Source of the DNA: a bacterium
GTDB lineage: Bacteria > Bacillota > Clostridia > Christensenellales > CAG-138
DNA length: 15,171 nt
Reading direction: 5' to 3'
NCBI GenBank assembly: GCA_029218485.1
Contig: JAQXRK010000082.1
Span: 1-15,171, forward strand
The position numbers and the translations under genes were made by a program. The notes beneath the pieces are model-generated. The model ran no database searches, was not told where the DNA came from, and saw only the letters and a program-made list of their open reading frames with translations. Below, piece after piece: positions 7,130 through 13,826 of this stretch (within the stretch, counting starts at the first letter, position 1; each line of letters begins with the position of its first letter).

Positions 7130-8288
7130 GCAAAAGAAACGTTTTCATATCCCCGGCCTGACGAGCTTTTTTGCATCGCTGATCTCCATTGGCGTGGGAT
7201 TGCTGTTTGGCTTTATCCTGCTCGTGCTGCTCAACCCGCAGTTTGCGGGGCAGGGCTTCATCAGCCTCGTCACCGCCGGTTTGAAATCGACCGACAAGCT
7301 GGCCAAGGTGCTCTATCAGGCGGCGCCGCTCATGATGACGGGTCTTTCCGTCGGCTTTGCGTTCAAGACGGGTCTGTTTAACATCGGCGCTTCCGGCCAA
7401 TATACGGTCGGCGCCGGCCTTGCGCTGATCTTTGCCATTCAGTTTCAGCAGCCATGGTACGTCTGCCTGTTGATCTCGATGATCGGCGGCGCATTCTGGG
7501 GCGTCTTCCCCGGCCTGTTCAAGGCGCTGTTCAACGTGAACGAGGTCATCACCTCCATCATGTTCAACTGGATTGCCATGCTGGCGGTCAATCTGACCAT
7601 CTCCAATCTGCCGATGATGCTGCCCCGCTACTGGGGTCAGGCGCAGATCGACCGAACGGCAAATCTGGCGGTCGCCAACCCCTCGGCGCTGATTCCAAAG
7701 CTGGGACTGGATGAACTGCTGCACAGCAACTATATGAACATCAGCATCTTCATCTCGATTGCGTTTGCAGTGATCCTCTGGGTGGTGCTCTCCAAAACAA
7801 CGTTCGGCTATGAACTGAAGGCATGCGGCTTCAACCGCAACGCCAGCGTTTATGCAGGCATCAACGCCAAGCGGAACATCGTCCTCTCCATGGTCATTGC
7901 CGGCGCGCTCTCGGGCATCGGCGGCGGCCTGTATTACCTGGCGGGCACCGGCCAATATACGCTGCTCAAGTCCCTGCTCAACATGGGCTTCAACGGCATT
8001 CCCGTCGCGCTGCTCGCCTCCTCCCACCCGCTCGGCACGATCTTCTCCACGCTATTCGTCTCCTATATTCAGGTCGGCGGCGATGCGATGCAGCCCGAGT
8101 TTGTGAAGGAGATCATCGACATGATCATCGCCGTGATCATCTACCTCGCTGCGTTTTCGCTGCTCGTCCGCGAGCTGCTCAACCGCAAAAAGGGGCATGA
8201 CCTCGGCAACGTCAATGCGGAACCGGTCGCTGCCGTAACAACAACCGAAGCGGACAGCGTCACTACCATGGAGGGAGATGCGGAATGA
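7119..8288 (+). CDS. Nucleoside ABC transporter permease 1 (NupB/YufP-like, BPD_transp_2)
   Basis: This 389-aa integral membrane protein has multiple hydrophobic segments and is one half of the channel. Family landmarks include the GLSVGFAFKTGLFNIGASGQ segment (about residues 76-95), FNVNEVITSIMFNWIA (about 141-156), GFNRNASVYAGIN and LSGIGGGLYYLAG. The polar C-terminal tail (last 30 or so residues, Thr/Glu/Ala-rich) is probably cytoplasmic. The start overlaps the ATPase gene by 11 bases and the end overlaps the second permease by four, so the three are translated as a unit. Confidence 0.94.
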   Translation: MTGKQKKRFHIPGLTSFFASLISIGVGLLFGFILLVLLNPQFAGQGFISLVTAGLKSTDKLAKVLYQAAPLMMTGLSVGFAFKTGLFNIGASGQYTVGAGLALIFAIQFQQPWYVCLLISMIGGAFWGVFPGLFKALFNVNEVITSIMFNWIAMLAVNLTISNLPMMLPRYWGQAQIDRTANLAVANPSALIPKLGLDELLHSNYMNISIFISIAFAVILWVVLSKTTFGYELKACGFNRNASVYAGINAKRNIVLSMVIAGALSGIGGGLYYLAGTGQYTLLKSLLNMGFNGIPVALLASSHPLGTIFSTLFVSYIQVGGDAMQPEFVKEIIDMIIAVIIYLAAFSLLVRELLNRKKGHDLGNVNAEPVAAVTTTEADSVTTMEGDAE

Positions 8289-9271
8289 ATATTCTTGCTG
8301 ATATCTTAGCAGCCACCGTTTTGTTTGCCGTACCGCTGCTGCTGGTGGCGCTCGGCGGCATGTTTTCCGAGCGCAGCGGCATCATCAATATCGCTCTTGA
8401 GGGCATTATGATCGTCGGTGCTCTGTTCGGAACGCTCTACCTTCGCTTTGCGGACGCATCCGGGCTCGGCGCAACGAATCCGCAGGGCGCCGTGGCGATT
8501 GCCATTCTGGTCTCCGCTGGGACCGGATTGGTCTACTCGCTGCTGCTGGCGTTCGCTTCCGTCAACCTGAAAGCGGATCAGACCATCGGCGGTACTGCGC
8601 TCAACATGCTTGCTCCCGCCTTTGCCATCACGCTGACCTGGGCGATTCAGGGGCAGGGACAGACGAACATCCTGATTCCGACATGGACGCGCATTACGCA
8701 GGATACGCTCGGCATTGCTGTCAAGGACACGTTTTTCCAGAACTTCCTGTTCAAGAGCTTTTTCCTGACGACCCCCGTAGCGATCGTTCTGTTCGTAATC
8801 GCGGTCATCCTGCTCTACAAAACGCGGTTTGGCCTGCGCCTGCGCGCCTGCGGCGAACACCCGCAAGCGGCGGATTCCGTCGGCATCAATGTCTACAGAA
8901 TGCGCTATGCCGGCGTCATGATCTCCGGTGTTCTGGGCGGCATCGGCGGCCTCGCCTACACGCTCGCGGCCGGTTCTGCCTTCCAGTCGACGGTGGCCGG
9001 ATACGGATTCCTCGCGCTCGCCGTTATGATCTTCGGCAACTGGAAACCGCTGAACATCCTCGGCGCTTCGCTGTTCTTCGCGCTGTTTAAAATCATCGGC
9101 TCGTACAGCGGAAGCATTCCGTTCCTGCCCAAGTTTGAAAACATCAAGGCAAGCGAATATATCTATCTGATGCTTCCCTACATCGTCACGATGATCCTGC
9201 TCATCCTCACGAGCAAGCGCTCACGCGCACCGAAGGCCGAAGGCATTCCTTACGATAAGGGACAACGGTAA
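8285..9271 (+). CDS. Nucleoside ABC transporter permease 2 (NupC/YufQ-like, BPD_transp_2)
   Basis: This 328-aa membrane protein forms the second half of the nucleoside channel. It shows the characteristic start ALGGMFSERSGIINIALEGI (about 21-40), then LKADQTIGGTALNMLAPAF, then RACGEHPQAADSVGINVYRMRY and SGVLGGIGGLAYTLA. This variant is shorter than permease 1, as in known systems of this type. It begins within the ATGA overlap with the first permease, and thymidine kinase starts 11 bases after its stop. Confidence 0.94.
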   Translation: MNILADILAATVLFAVPLLLVALGGMFSERSGIINIALEGIMIVGALFGTLYLRFADASGLGATNPQGAVAIAILVSAGTGLVYSLLLAFASVNLKADQTIGGTALNMLAPAFAITLTWAIQGQGQTNILIPTWTRITQDTLGIAVKDTFFQNFLFKSFFLTTPVAIVLFVIAVILLYKTRFGLRLRACGEHPQAADSVGINVYRMRYAGVMISGVLGGIGGLAYTLAAGSAFQSTVAGYGFLALAVMIFGNWKPLNILGASLFFALFKIIGSYSGSIPFLPKFENIKASEYIYLMLPYIVTMILLILTSKRSRAPKAEGIPYDKGQR

Positions 9272-9282
9272 GAGGAATCGGA

Positions 9283-9879
9283 ATGGCAAAGTTGTATTTT
9301 CGCTATGGAGCAATGGGTTCCAGCAAGACGGCGAACGCCATTATGGTCTGGTACAACTACTACGAGCGCGGCAAGAACGCGCTCCTGCTCAAGCCCGCGG
9401 TCGATACCCGCGACGGGATCTACACCATGCAGTCCCGCTGCGGGCTGAAGGCGGAGTGCATGCTGTTTGACCAGCTCGATCTCGAGGCGGTAAAGGCGCA
9501 TGTTTACGATTGCCTGATCATCGATGAAGCGCAGTTCCTGACCTCGGAACAGGTGGCGCTTCTGACGGAGATCGTGGACGACTATGATGTGCCCGTCATC
9601 TGCTACGGCCTTCGAACCGACTTTCAGGGCAACTTTTTCCCCGGCAGCCATGATCTGCTGGCCTGCGCGGACACCATCGAGGAGATTAAAACGATCTGCT
9701 GGTGCGGCAAAAAGGCGATCTGTAATGCGCGTCTGGATGGAAAGGGCGGCATTACCAAGCAGGGCGAACAGGTTGTGCTCGGCGCGAACGATAAGTATAT
9801 CAGCCTTTGCCGCAAGCACTGGAAGCTGGGCGACCCCGGTCCCGGTCTGCGCGCCGACAAGCCACAGGCGAAAGAATAA
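9283..9879 (+). CDS. tdk: Thymidine kinase, type II
   Basis: The enzyme phosphorylates thymidine (and deoxyuridine) with ATP to give dTMP (dUMP) in the salvage pathway. The 198-aa protein has P-loop GAMGSSKT (9-16), the Walker B region CLIIDEAQF with the likely catalytic base Glu82, YGLRTDFQG in the middle, and a zinc-binding C-terminal lasso region (CWCGKKAIC from Cys139 and a later CRKH). AGAGGAA precedes the ATG. It closes the transporter operon, so imported thymidine or deoxyuridine could be trapped by phosphorylation at once. The zinc motif here reads C-x-C at its first pair. I do not know how common that spacing is. Confidence 0.95.
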   Translation: MAKLYFRYGAMGSSKTANAIMVWYNYYERGKNALLLKPAVDTRDGIYTMQSRCGLKAECMLFDQLDLEAVKAHVYDCLIIDEAQFLTSEQVALLTEIVDDYDVPVICYGLRTDFQGNFFPGSHDLLACADTIEEIKTICWCGKKAICNARLDGKGGITKQGEQVVLGANDKYISLCRKHWKLGDPGPGLRADKPQAKE

Positions 9880-10347
9880 CCCTCCGCTGCGGCGATTGTT
9901 AGAGGTCTTCGGATATCTGGTCGGAAGCGCCCGGCCCAGTTGATCCCTCGCGTCCTCGTCAGCGTGAACAAGCATCGCCCCACAGGCATACAGGCCGTTT
10001 GGTCCCGCACGCCCTGCTGACATGGCGATTGATCACCGGAACCCGAGGAGCAGCGCTCCGATTGCCATCAACAGAAAGGCAATTATTACCGCTACAAACC
10101 ACTCCGGAGCAAAACAAATAAAGACAAGGAAGCCTGCAAGAATACAGCAAACGCCGCACAGGCTTCTTTTGTTGTGCCTGCGGCACGGCCGGCACGAGCA
10201 CGCTTCCCTCTTCTCCCGCATCCAATGCATTCGCCTCATCCTCCCTATCTACTCTATTCCTATGCGAAAACCGAAAAAATTGTTCTACACGCTGCGACAA
10301 AAATCCTCATAGTATGGAACTATCGAAGTGAAATACGGAGGGTTGCC
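9880..10347. other. Region between tdk and the SsuB-like gene
   Basis: The first 150 bases hold nothing I can recognise on either strand. The middle contains a small minus-strand gene (10033-10230). The last 117 bases separate that gene from the divergent ABC pair. They contain a small inverted repeat ATAGT/ACTAT (10309-10323) and a weak plus-strand promoter guess (TCTACA, 18 bases, CATAGT, ending at 10313). No strong terminator was seen for the tdk operon. Confidence 0.4.
10033..10230 (-). CDS. Small membrane protein with Cys/His-rich head, unknown function
   Basis: I do not recognise this 65-aa protein. The N-terminal third is basic and carries CSCRPCRRH, which looks able to bind a metal. 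After another Cys cluster (LCGVCC) come two hydrophobic segments (about 28-40 and 45-60) separated by a short PEW turn, and it ends LLLGFR. A longer start at 10239 exists, but GGGAGG would touch that ATG. At 10230 the spacing is nine bases, so 10230 is chosen. Short Cys-headed two-segment proteins of this general look occur in Clostridia, but no function is established that I know of. It converges on tdk and diverges from the ABC pair. Confidence 0.6.
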   Translation of the reverse strand: MHWMREKREACSCRPCRRHNKRSLCGVCCILAGFLVFICFAPEWFVAVIIAFLLMAIGALLLGFR

Positions 10348-11118
10348 ATGAGTACCTCAATTGTCGATATAAACAATCTCTCCCTGTCCTATCAGGATAG
10401 GCAGGCGGAAACGCTCGCGGTCGACGGGCTTTCCTTTTCAGTATCCGAGGGGGAATTCGTATCCATCATCGGCCCATCCGGGTGCGGGAAAACGACCGTT
10501 CTTTCGTTGCTGATGGGCCTGATACAACCGACCGACGGCAGCATCCTCGTGATGGGCGAGCCGGCGGGAACCAACAACTCGCACGTGGGATATATGCTTC
10601 AGCGCGATCATCTGCTGGATTGGCGCACCGTGGAAGAGAACGTGCTGCTCTCCCTGCAGGTCAAGCGCATGCTGACACCGGAGCGGCGCGAACACACGCT
10701 GCGCCTGATTCATACCTATGGTCTGGATCAGTTTCGCAGCCATTACCCACGCCAGTTATCCGGTGGTATGCGGCAAAAGGTCGCGCTGATCCGAACGCTT
10801 GCATTCGATCCGACCCTGCTGCTGCTCGACGAACCCTTTTCCGCGCTGGACTATCAGACGCGGCTGCGCGCCGCGGATGAAATATTCGGCATTATCCGCA
10901 AGGAACACAAAACCGCCATTCTGGTCACACACGACATTGCAGAAGCGATCTCCATGTCGGATCGCATCCTCGTTTTCTCCGACCGGCCGGCGCATCTGAA
11001 GGCCGAACATGTGGTGGCGCTCACATCGCCCGATACGCCGCTGCAGCGCCGCAACGCGCCGGAGTTTTCCGGTTTATTCAACACGCTTTGGAAGGAGTTG
11101 GAGCATCATGGCGTCTGA
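10348..11118 (+). CDS. ABC transporter ATP-binding protein, SsuB/TauB/ThiZ-like
   Basis: This 256-aa ATPase belongs to the nitrate/sulfonate/taurine/pyrimidine importer group. Walker A is GPSGCGKTT (42-50), the Q-loop region reads MLQRDHLLDWRTVEENV, the signature is LSGGMRQKVALIRTL, Walker B is LLLLDEPFSALD and the H-loop is LVTHDIAEAISMSDRI. The LLDW..VEENV pattern is typical of the group. GGAGG lies six bases before the ATG at 10348. The open frame extends upstream to 10174, but that extension has no ribosome site and no family match. It overlaps the permease gene by 11 bases. No binding protein is adjacent, so the substrate is unknown. Confidence 0.9.
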   Translation: MSTSIVDINNLSLSYQDRQAETLAVDGLSFSVSEGEFVSIIGPSGCGKTTVLSLLMGLIQPTDGSILVMGEPAGTNNSHVGYMLQRDHLLDWRTVEENVLLSLQVKRMLTPERREHTLRLIHTYGLDQFRSHYPRQLSGGMRQKVALIRTLAFDPTLLLLDEPFSALDYQTRLRAADEIFGIIRKEHKTAILVTHDIAEAISMSDRILVFSDRPAHLKAEHVVALTSPDTPLQRRNAPEFSGLFNTLWKELEHHGV

Positions 11119-11914
11119 ACAGGATTTGTCTATGGCCCGCCGCGCATACCTGACCGGCATACGCCGCCGCGAGCGGTTTATCAAAGCCATGCGCTATATC
11201 ATTCTGATCGCACTGATCGTTCTTTGGGAGCTGGCTGCGAGGATCGGATGGATCGATCCGTTCATTACGAGCAGCCCGTCGCGGGTCGGCGCTACCATCC
11301 TGCGCCTGCTTCGGGATGGCGAGCTCTTCTTACACATCGGGATCACGCTGTTGGAGACGGTGGCCGGTTTTCTGATCGGCACGCTGCTGGGCACGCTGCT
11401 CGCCGCCGTGATGTGGTGGAGCCCGACGCTTTGCCGCATACTGGACCCCTATCTGGTCATTCTGAATGCCCTGCCGAAAATTGCGCTTGGGCCGATCCTG
11501 ATCGTCTGGATCGGCGCGGGTATCGGATCGATCATTGTGATGGCCGTCCTGATCTCGCTGGTCGTCACCATTGTGACGGTACTGACCGGGTTCCTTGATA
11601 TCACCGGGGAAAAGCAACTGCTGATGCGAACCCTTGGCGCAAGCACGCTGCAAACCTTTACGATCGTCGTTCTGCCCGCAGCCGTGCCGACCATGATGGC
11701 CGCGCTCAAAATCTCCGTCGGTATGAGTTGGGTGGGTGTGATCGTAGGCGAGTATCTGGTATCACAGGCCGGTCTCGGATACCTGATCGTATACGGCGGT
11801 CAGGTGTTTAAGCTGGATCTCGTCATGGCCAGTACCGTGGTGCTGTGCATCCTTGCTGCGATGATGTATTACGGTGTGGCTTTCATAGAGAAAAAGCTGA
11901 TCCGCCACTCCTGA
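11108..11914 (+). CDS. ABC transporter permease, SsuC/TauC-like
   Basis: This 268-aa membrane protein of the binding-protein-dependent type-I importer family is the partner of the preceding ATPase. About six hydrophobic segments are visible. The N-terminal signature WELAARIGWIDPFITSSPS is typical. The coupling (EAA-like) loop reads RTLGASTLQTFTIVVLPAAVPTMM, and VGMSWVGVIVGEYLV follows. The start at 11108 lies inside the end of the ATPase gene, after GGAGTTGGAG. An apparent longer frame from 11009 would overlap the ATPase by 110 bases and is rejected. The gene ends before the cobalamin riboswitch promoter. Confidence 0.9.
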   Translation: MASEQDLSMARRAYLTGIRRRERFIKAMRYIILIALIVLWELAARIGWIDPFITSSPSRVGATILRLLRDGELFLHIGITLLETVAGFLIGTLLGTLLAAVMWWSPTLCRILDPYLVILNALPKIALGPILIVWIGAGIGSIIVMAVLISLVVTIVTVLTGFLDITGEKQLLMRTLGASTLQTFTIVVLPAAVPTMMAALKISVGMSWVGVIVGEYLVSQAGLGYLIVYGGQVFKLDLVMASTVVLCILAAMMYYGVAFIEKKLIRHS

Positions 11915-11928
11915 AATTGTGACATTTA

Positions 11929-11957
11929 TTGACACAGACAGCCTTTTCCGCTATACT
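11929..11957 (+). promoter_or_regulatory. Sigma-A promoter of the cobalamin riboswitch transcript
   Basis: A perfect TTGACA and TATACT are separated by 17 bases, starting 14 bases after the permease stop. Transcription would start near 11964, just at the 5' side of the aptamer. This makes the riboswitch unit independent of the SsuBC-like pair. Confidence 0.85.
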
Positions 11958-11961
11958 TGGA

Positions 11962-12105
11962 GTTGGTGAGGAACAGGGAAAACGGTGGAAATCCGTTACA
12001 GCCCCCGCTGCCGTAAGGTGGATGCGCGCATAGAAGAGCCACTGTGCAATCGATGCATGGGAAGGCATGCGCCGCAGATGAAACCGAGTCGGAAGACCTC
12101 TCCCC
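11962..12105 (+). ncRNA. Cobalamin (B12) riboswitch aptamer
   Basis: The conserved parts appear in the right order. GGTGGAAATCC (11984-11994) is followed by CAGCCCCCGCTGCCGTAA. Then come CCACTG (12039-12044) and GGGAAGGC (12059-12066) of the peripheral domain, and finally the B12-box variant GAGTCGGAAGACC (12086-12098). The closing stem can form between GGTGAGG (11965-11971) and CCTCTCC (12097-12103) with one mismatch. The CCACTG/GGGAAGG element suits the large class-I, adenosylcobalamin-type layout. It would switch off the downstream DUF4430 and S-component genes when cobalamin is plentiful. The exact 5' and 3' limits are estimated. Confidence 0.93.
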
Positions 12106-12151
12106 ACCGATATCCAGATCGGTTCTGCGGTGGGCGGGAGCGTGCTTTTTT
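12098..12151 (+). terminator. Riboswitch expression platform: intrinsic terminator
   Basis: CCCACCG (12103-12109) pairs with CGGTGGG (12128-12134), with a smaller CCGAT/ATCGG stem inside. The hairpin is followed, after GCGGGAGCGTGC, by six T residues. Its 5' arm touches the closing stem of the aptamer at 12100-12103, so the two may exclude one another. This fits transcriptional control. Confidence 0.8.
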
Positions 12152-12202
12152 GTGTATGCAACTTCCTTCCGTGGAATCAAAAACGCGGAAGGGAGTTTTA
12201 TT

Positions 12203-12619
12203 ATGGAACAAAAGACGAAGAACAACAAGAAGACACTGCTCTATGTCGGTATCGCAATCGTGCTTGTTGCGCTGATTGCCGTATTTGCCATCGTATACGG
12301 CAACTCGAACAAGCCTGCAGCGGCCGGCAGCAAGACCATTACGGTTCAGATCATCACCAGTGAGACCGACACCGTTACAAAGACCATTCAGACCGATGCA
12401 GAGTTTCTGCGCGGTGCTCTGGAACAGGAAAACCTCGTTCAGGGCGAAGAATCGCAGTACGGCCTGTTTGTGAAAACCGTAAACGGTGTAACGGCCGACG
12501 ACGCGCAGCAGCAGTGGTGGTGCTTCACCAAGGGCGGCGAGATAGTCAACACGGGCGTGGATGATACGCCGATTGCCGATGGCGATACGTTTGAAATCAC
12601 TTTGACCACCGGCTGGTGA
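12203..12619 (+). CDS. Membrane-anchored DUF4430 (transcobalamin-like C-terminal) domain protein
   Basis: This 138-aa protein has a Lys/Asn-rich cytoplasmic start, one hydrophobic anchor (about residues 12-32) and an extracellular DUF4430-type domain (about 45-138). The domain's hallmark is QQWWCFTKGGEIVNTGVDDTPIADGDTFEITL near the end (about 104-135). The DUF4430 domain resembles the C-terminal part of animal transcobalamin and intrinsic factor. It is often found near cobalamin uptake genes, so binding or handing over a corrinoid is a fair inference. GGAAGGGAG lies about eight bases before the ATG. An open frame from 12044 runs through the riboswitch and is rejected. It has no lipobox Cys, unlike many relatives. 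Confidence 0.88.
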   Translation: MEQKTKNNKKTLLYVGIAIVLVALIAVFAIVYGNSNKPAAAGSKTITVQIITSETDTVTKTIQTDAEFLRGALEQENLVQGEESQYGLFVKTVNGVTADDAQQQWWCFTKGGEIVNTGVDDTPIADGDTFEITLTTGW

Positions 12620-13125
12620 GCGTAATGGATCGCAAGCCGATCAGCGGAAGAGAAATTGCCATGCTGGCTGCTGCCGGCGCGCTGCTTTACGGCATTCAGG
12701 TTGTTTTGGCCGCACTTCCGAATATTGAGGGCGTTACGCTGCTGATCATCCTGTTTTCTCTGGTCTTTGGGCGGCGAGTCCTGTGGAGCGTTGCGATATT
12801 CATCATCCTGGAGGGATTGACATACGGTTTTGGGCTCTGGTGGTTCTTTTACCTGTATGTCTGGCCGTTGCTGACCGTTCTGGTCTTGCTGGTCAAGCGC
12901 TTCATCGGCGAGTCAGTCTTTGGCTGGTCCCTGTTCTCTGCGGCATTTGGTCTGCTGTTCGGTCTCTTTTACGCGCTGCAATTTCTGCTTTATGGCGGGT
13001 TTCCCGAAATGTTGGCGACCTGGATTGCCGGCTTTCCATTCGACATCTCGCACTGCATCGGAAACTTCCTCCTCTGCATTGCGCTGTTTAAGCCGCTTCT
13101 CAACGTTACCCGCCGCTTGACATGA
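12616..13125 (+). CDS. ECF transporter S component, probably for cobalamin (CbrT-like)
   Basis: This 169-aa, very hydrophobic protein has about five to six membrane segments and is the substrate-specific subunit of an energy-coupling-factor importer. The polar start (KPISGREIAMLAAAGALLYG) and the length fit S components. No ATPase or T component is encoded here, so it should share a module encoded elsewhere. The riboswitch and DUF4430 neighbour make cobalamin or a precursor the likely cargo. The GTG at 12616 overlaps the previous stop (GTGA), and an ATG at 12625 is a real alternative. The last codons contain the -35 box of the tetR promoter. Confidence 0.85.
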   Translation: MSVMDRKPISGREIAMLAAAGALLYGIQVVLAALPNIEGVTLLIILFSLVFGRRVLWSVAIFIILEGLTYGFGLWWFFYLYVWPLLTVLVLLVKRFIGESVFGWSLFSAAFGLLFGLFYALQFLLYGGFPEMLATWIAGFPFDISHCIGNFLLCIALFKPLLNVTRRLT

Positions 13126-13146
13126 ACCATGTGACGGGTCTATAAT
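13117..13146 (+). promoter_or_regulatory. Consensus sigma-A promoter of the tetR gene
   Basis: Perfect TTGACA (13117-13122) and perfect TATAAT (13141-13146) are separated by 18 bases. The -35 box lies in the last two codons of the S-component gene (plus its stop overlap region). The start would be near 13153, inside the palindrome. Confidence 0.88.
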
Positions 13147-13179
13147 ATGACACATTGTCATATGACAATGTGTCATATT
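13144..13179. promoter_or_regulatory. 36-bp perfect palindrome, putative TetR operator (two tandem sites)
   Basis: Positions 13144-13161 are the exact reverse complement of 13162-13179. Each half holds a smaller palindrome, TGACACATTGTCA on the left and TGACAATGTGTCA on the right, both of the form TGACA-N3-TGTCA. The site begins within the -10 box and ends 21 bases before the TTG start of the tetR gene. It is a strong candidate for autorepression by the encoded TetR protein. As RNA it could also form a hairpin followed by TTTCTTTTT. Confidence 0.82.
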
Positions 13180-13200
13180 TCTTTTTGGAGGTGCGATGCC

Positions 13201-13821
13201 TTGCCAACCGAAACGTTCTTTCGCCTGCCGGAAGAAAAGCGAGCCCGCCTCGTCTCAGCGATCTATCAGGAACTGGCACGCGTTCCTGTGACGGAGATGT
13301 CCATCAACCGGATCGTCCATCAGGCGGATATTTCGCGCGGAAGTTTCTATCAATACTTTAATGGCCGCGACGATCTGGTCGACTTTCTGATCGGCAACTT
13401 TCTGCAGCGCGTTCAAGCGTTTACGGATGCAGAAGCCGCGTCCTGCGAGGATTGTTTTGCCCTGCTGCGCCGCATGATCCGTGAAGTCCGTCGATTTGGA
13501 GACATGCCGGAAAATCGCGCGTTTGCCACGAATATGCTTGCGCATATCCGCGCCTGCTGGTCCAACTCATCCTGCATCGTGCGAACCAAGGTGAATTACA
13601 AAGCGATGGCCGACTGGTACGACCAGTATTTCGACCGCGCCAGGCTAAACGCGGACTCGGACGAAACGTTCATGCTGATCCTGGATCTGCTGTTCGCCGT
13701 ATTTCGTAGCTCAGTGGCGGAAATGTTTGCAGCGGATGCGAACGCGGATCAGGTCATCGAGCGATTCGACCTGAAGTTGGAGATTCTTCAGCGCGGGATG
13801 CTGCGCACGGCCGGGAGGTAA
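13201..13821 (+). CDS. TetR/AcrR family transcriptional regulator
   Basis: This 206-aa protein has an N-terminal TetR DNA-binding domain. After RLPEEKRARLVSAIYQELARV comes the helix-turn-helix, SINRIVHQADISRGSFYQYF, which is classic for the family. The remaining helical part (about 60-206) would bind an unknown ligand and form dimers. The start is set at TTG 13201 because GGAGG lies nine bases before it. An ATG at 13196 is out of frame, and the in-frame ATGs at 13147 and 13162 lie inside the operator and before the ribosome site. The RND transporter gene follows after five bases, so this regulator most likely controls itself and the pump. Confidence 0.93.
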   Translation: MPTETFFRLPEEKRARLVSAIYQELARVPVTEMSINRIVHQADISRGSFYQYFNGRDDLVDFLIGNFLQRVQAFTDAEAASCEDCFALLRRMIREVRRFGDMPENRAFATNMLAHIRACWSNSSCIVRTKVNYKAMADWYDQYFDRARLNADSDETFMLILDLLFAVFRSSVAEMFAADANADQVIERFDLKLEILQRGMLRTAGR

Positions 13822-13826
13822 GGTTT

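Noticed and set aside
10126..10170. Hairpin GAAGCCTG/CAGGCTTC followed by T residues, as terminator of the tdk operon
   Set aside because: The loop is 22 bases, some of the T residues would be in the stem, and it lies within the small minus-strand gene almost 250 bases after tdk. It is not excluded, but too weak to list.
10174..10347. N-terminal extension of the SsuB-like ATPase
   Set aside because: The upstream frame lacks a ribosome site and lies in the divergent control region. GGAGG precedes the ATG at 10348, where the family homology begins.
12044..12202. N-terminal extension of the DUF4430 protein
   Set aside because: It runs through the cobalamin aptamer and terminator. The ATG at 12203 has a good ribosome site followed by a proper membrane anchor.
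13147..13200. TetR protein starting at the in-frame ATGs at 13147 or 13162
   Set aside because: These codons lie inside the palindrome, at or before the likely transcript start, and upstream of the GGAGG ribosome site.
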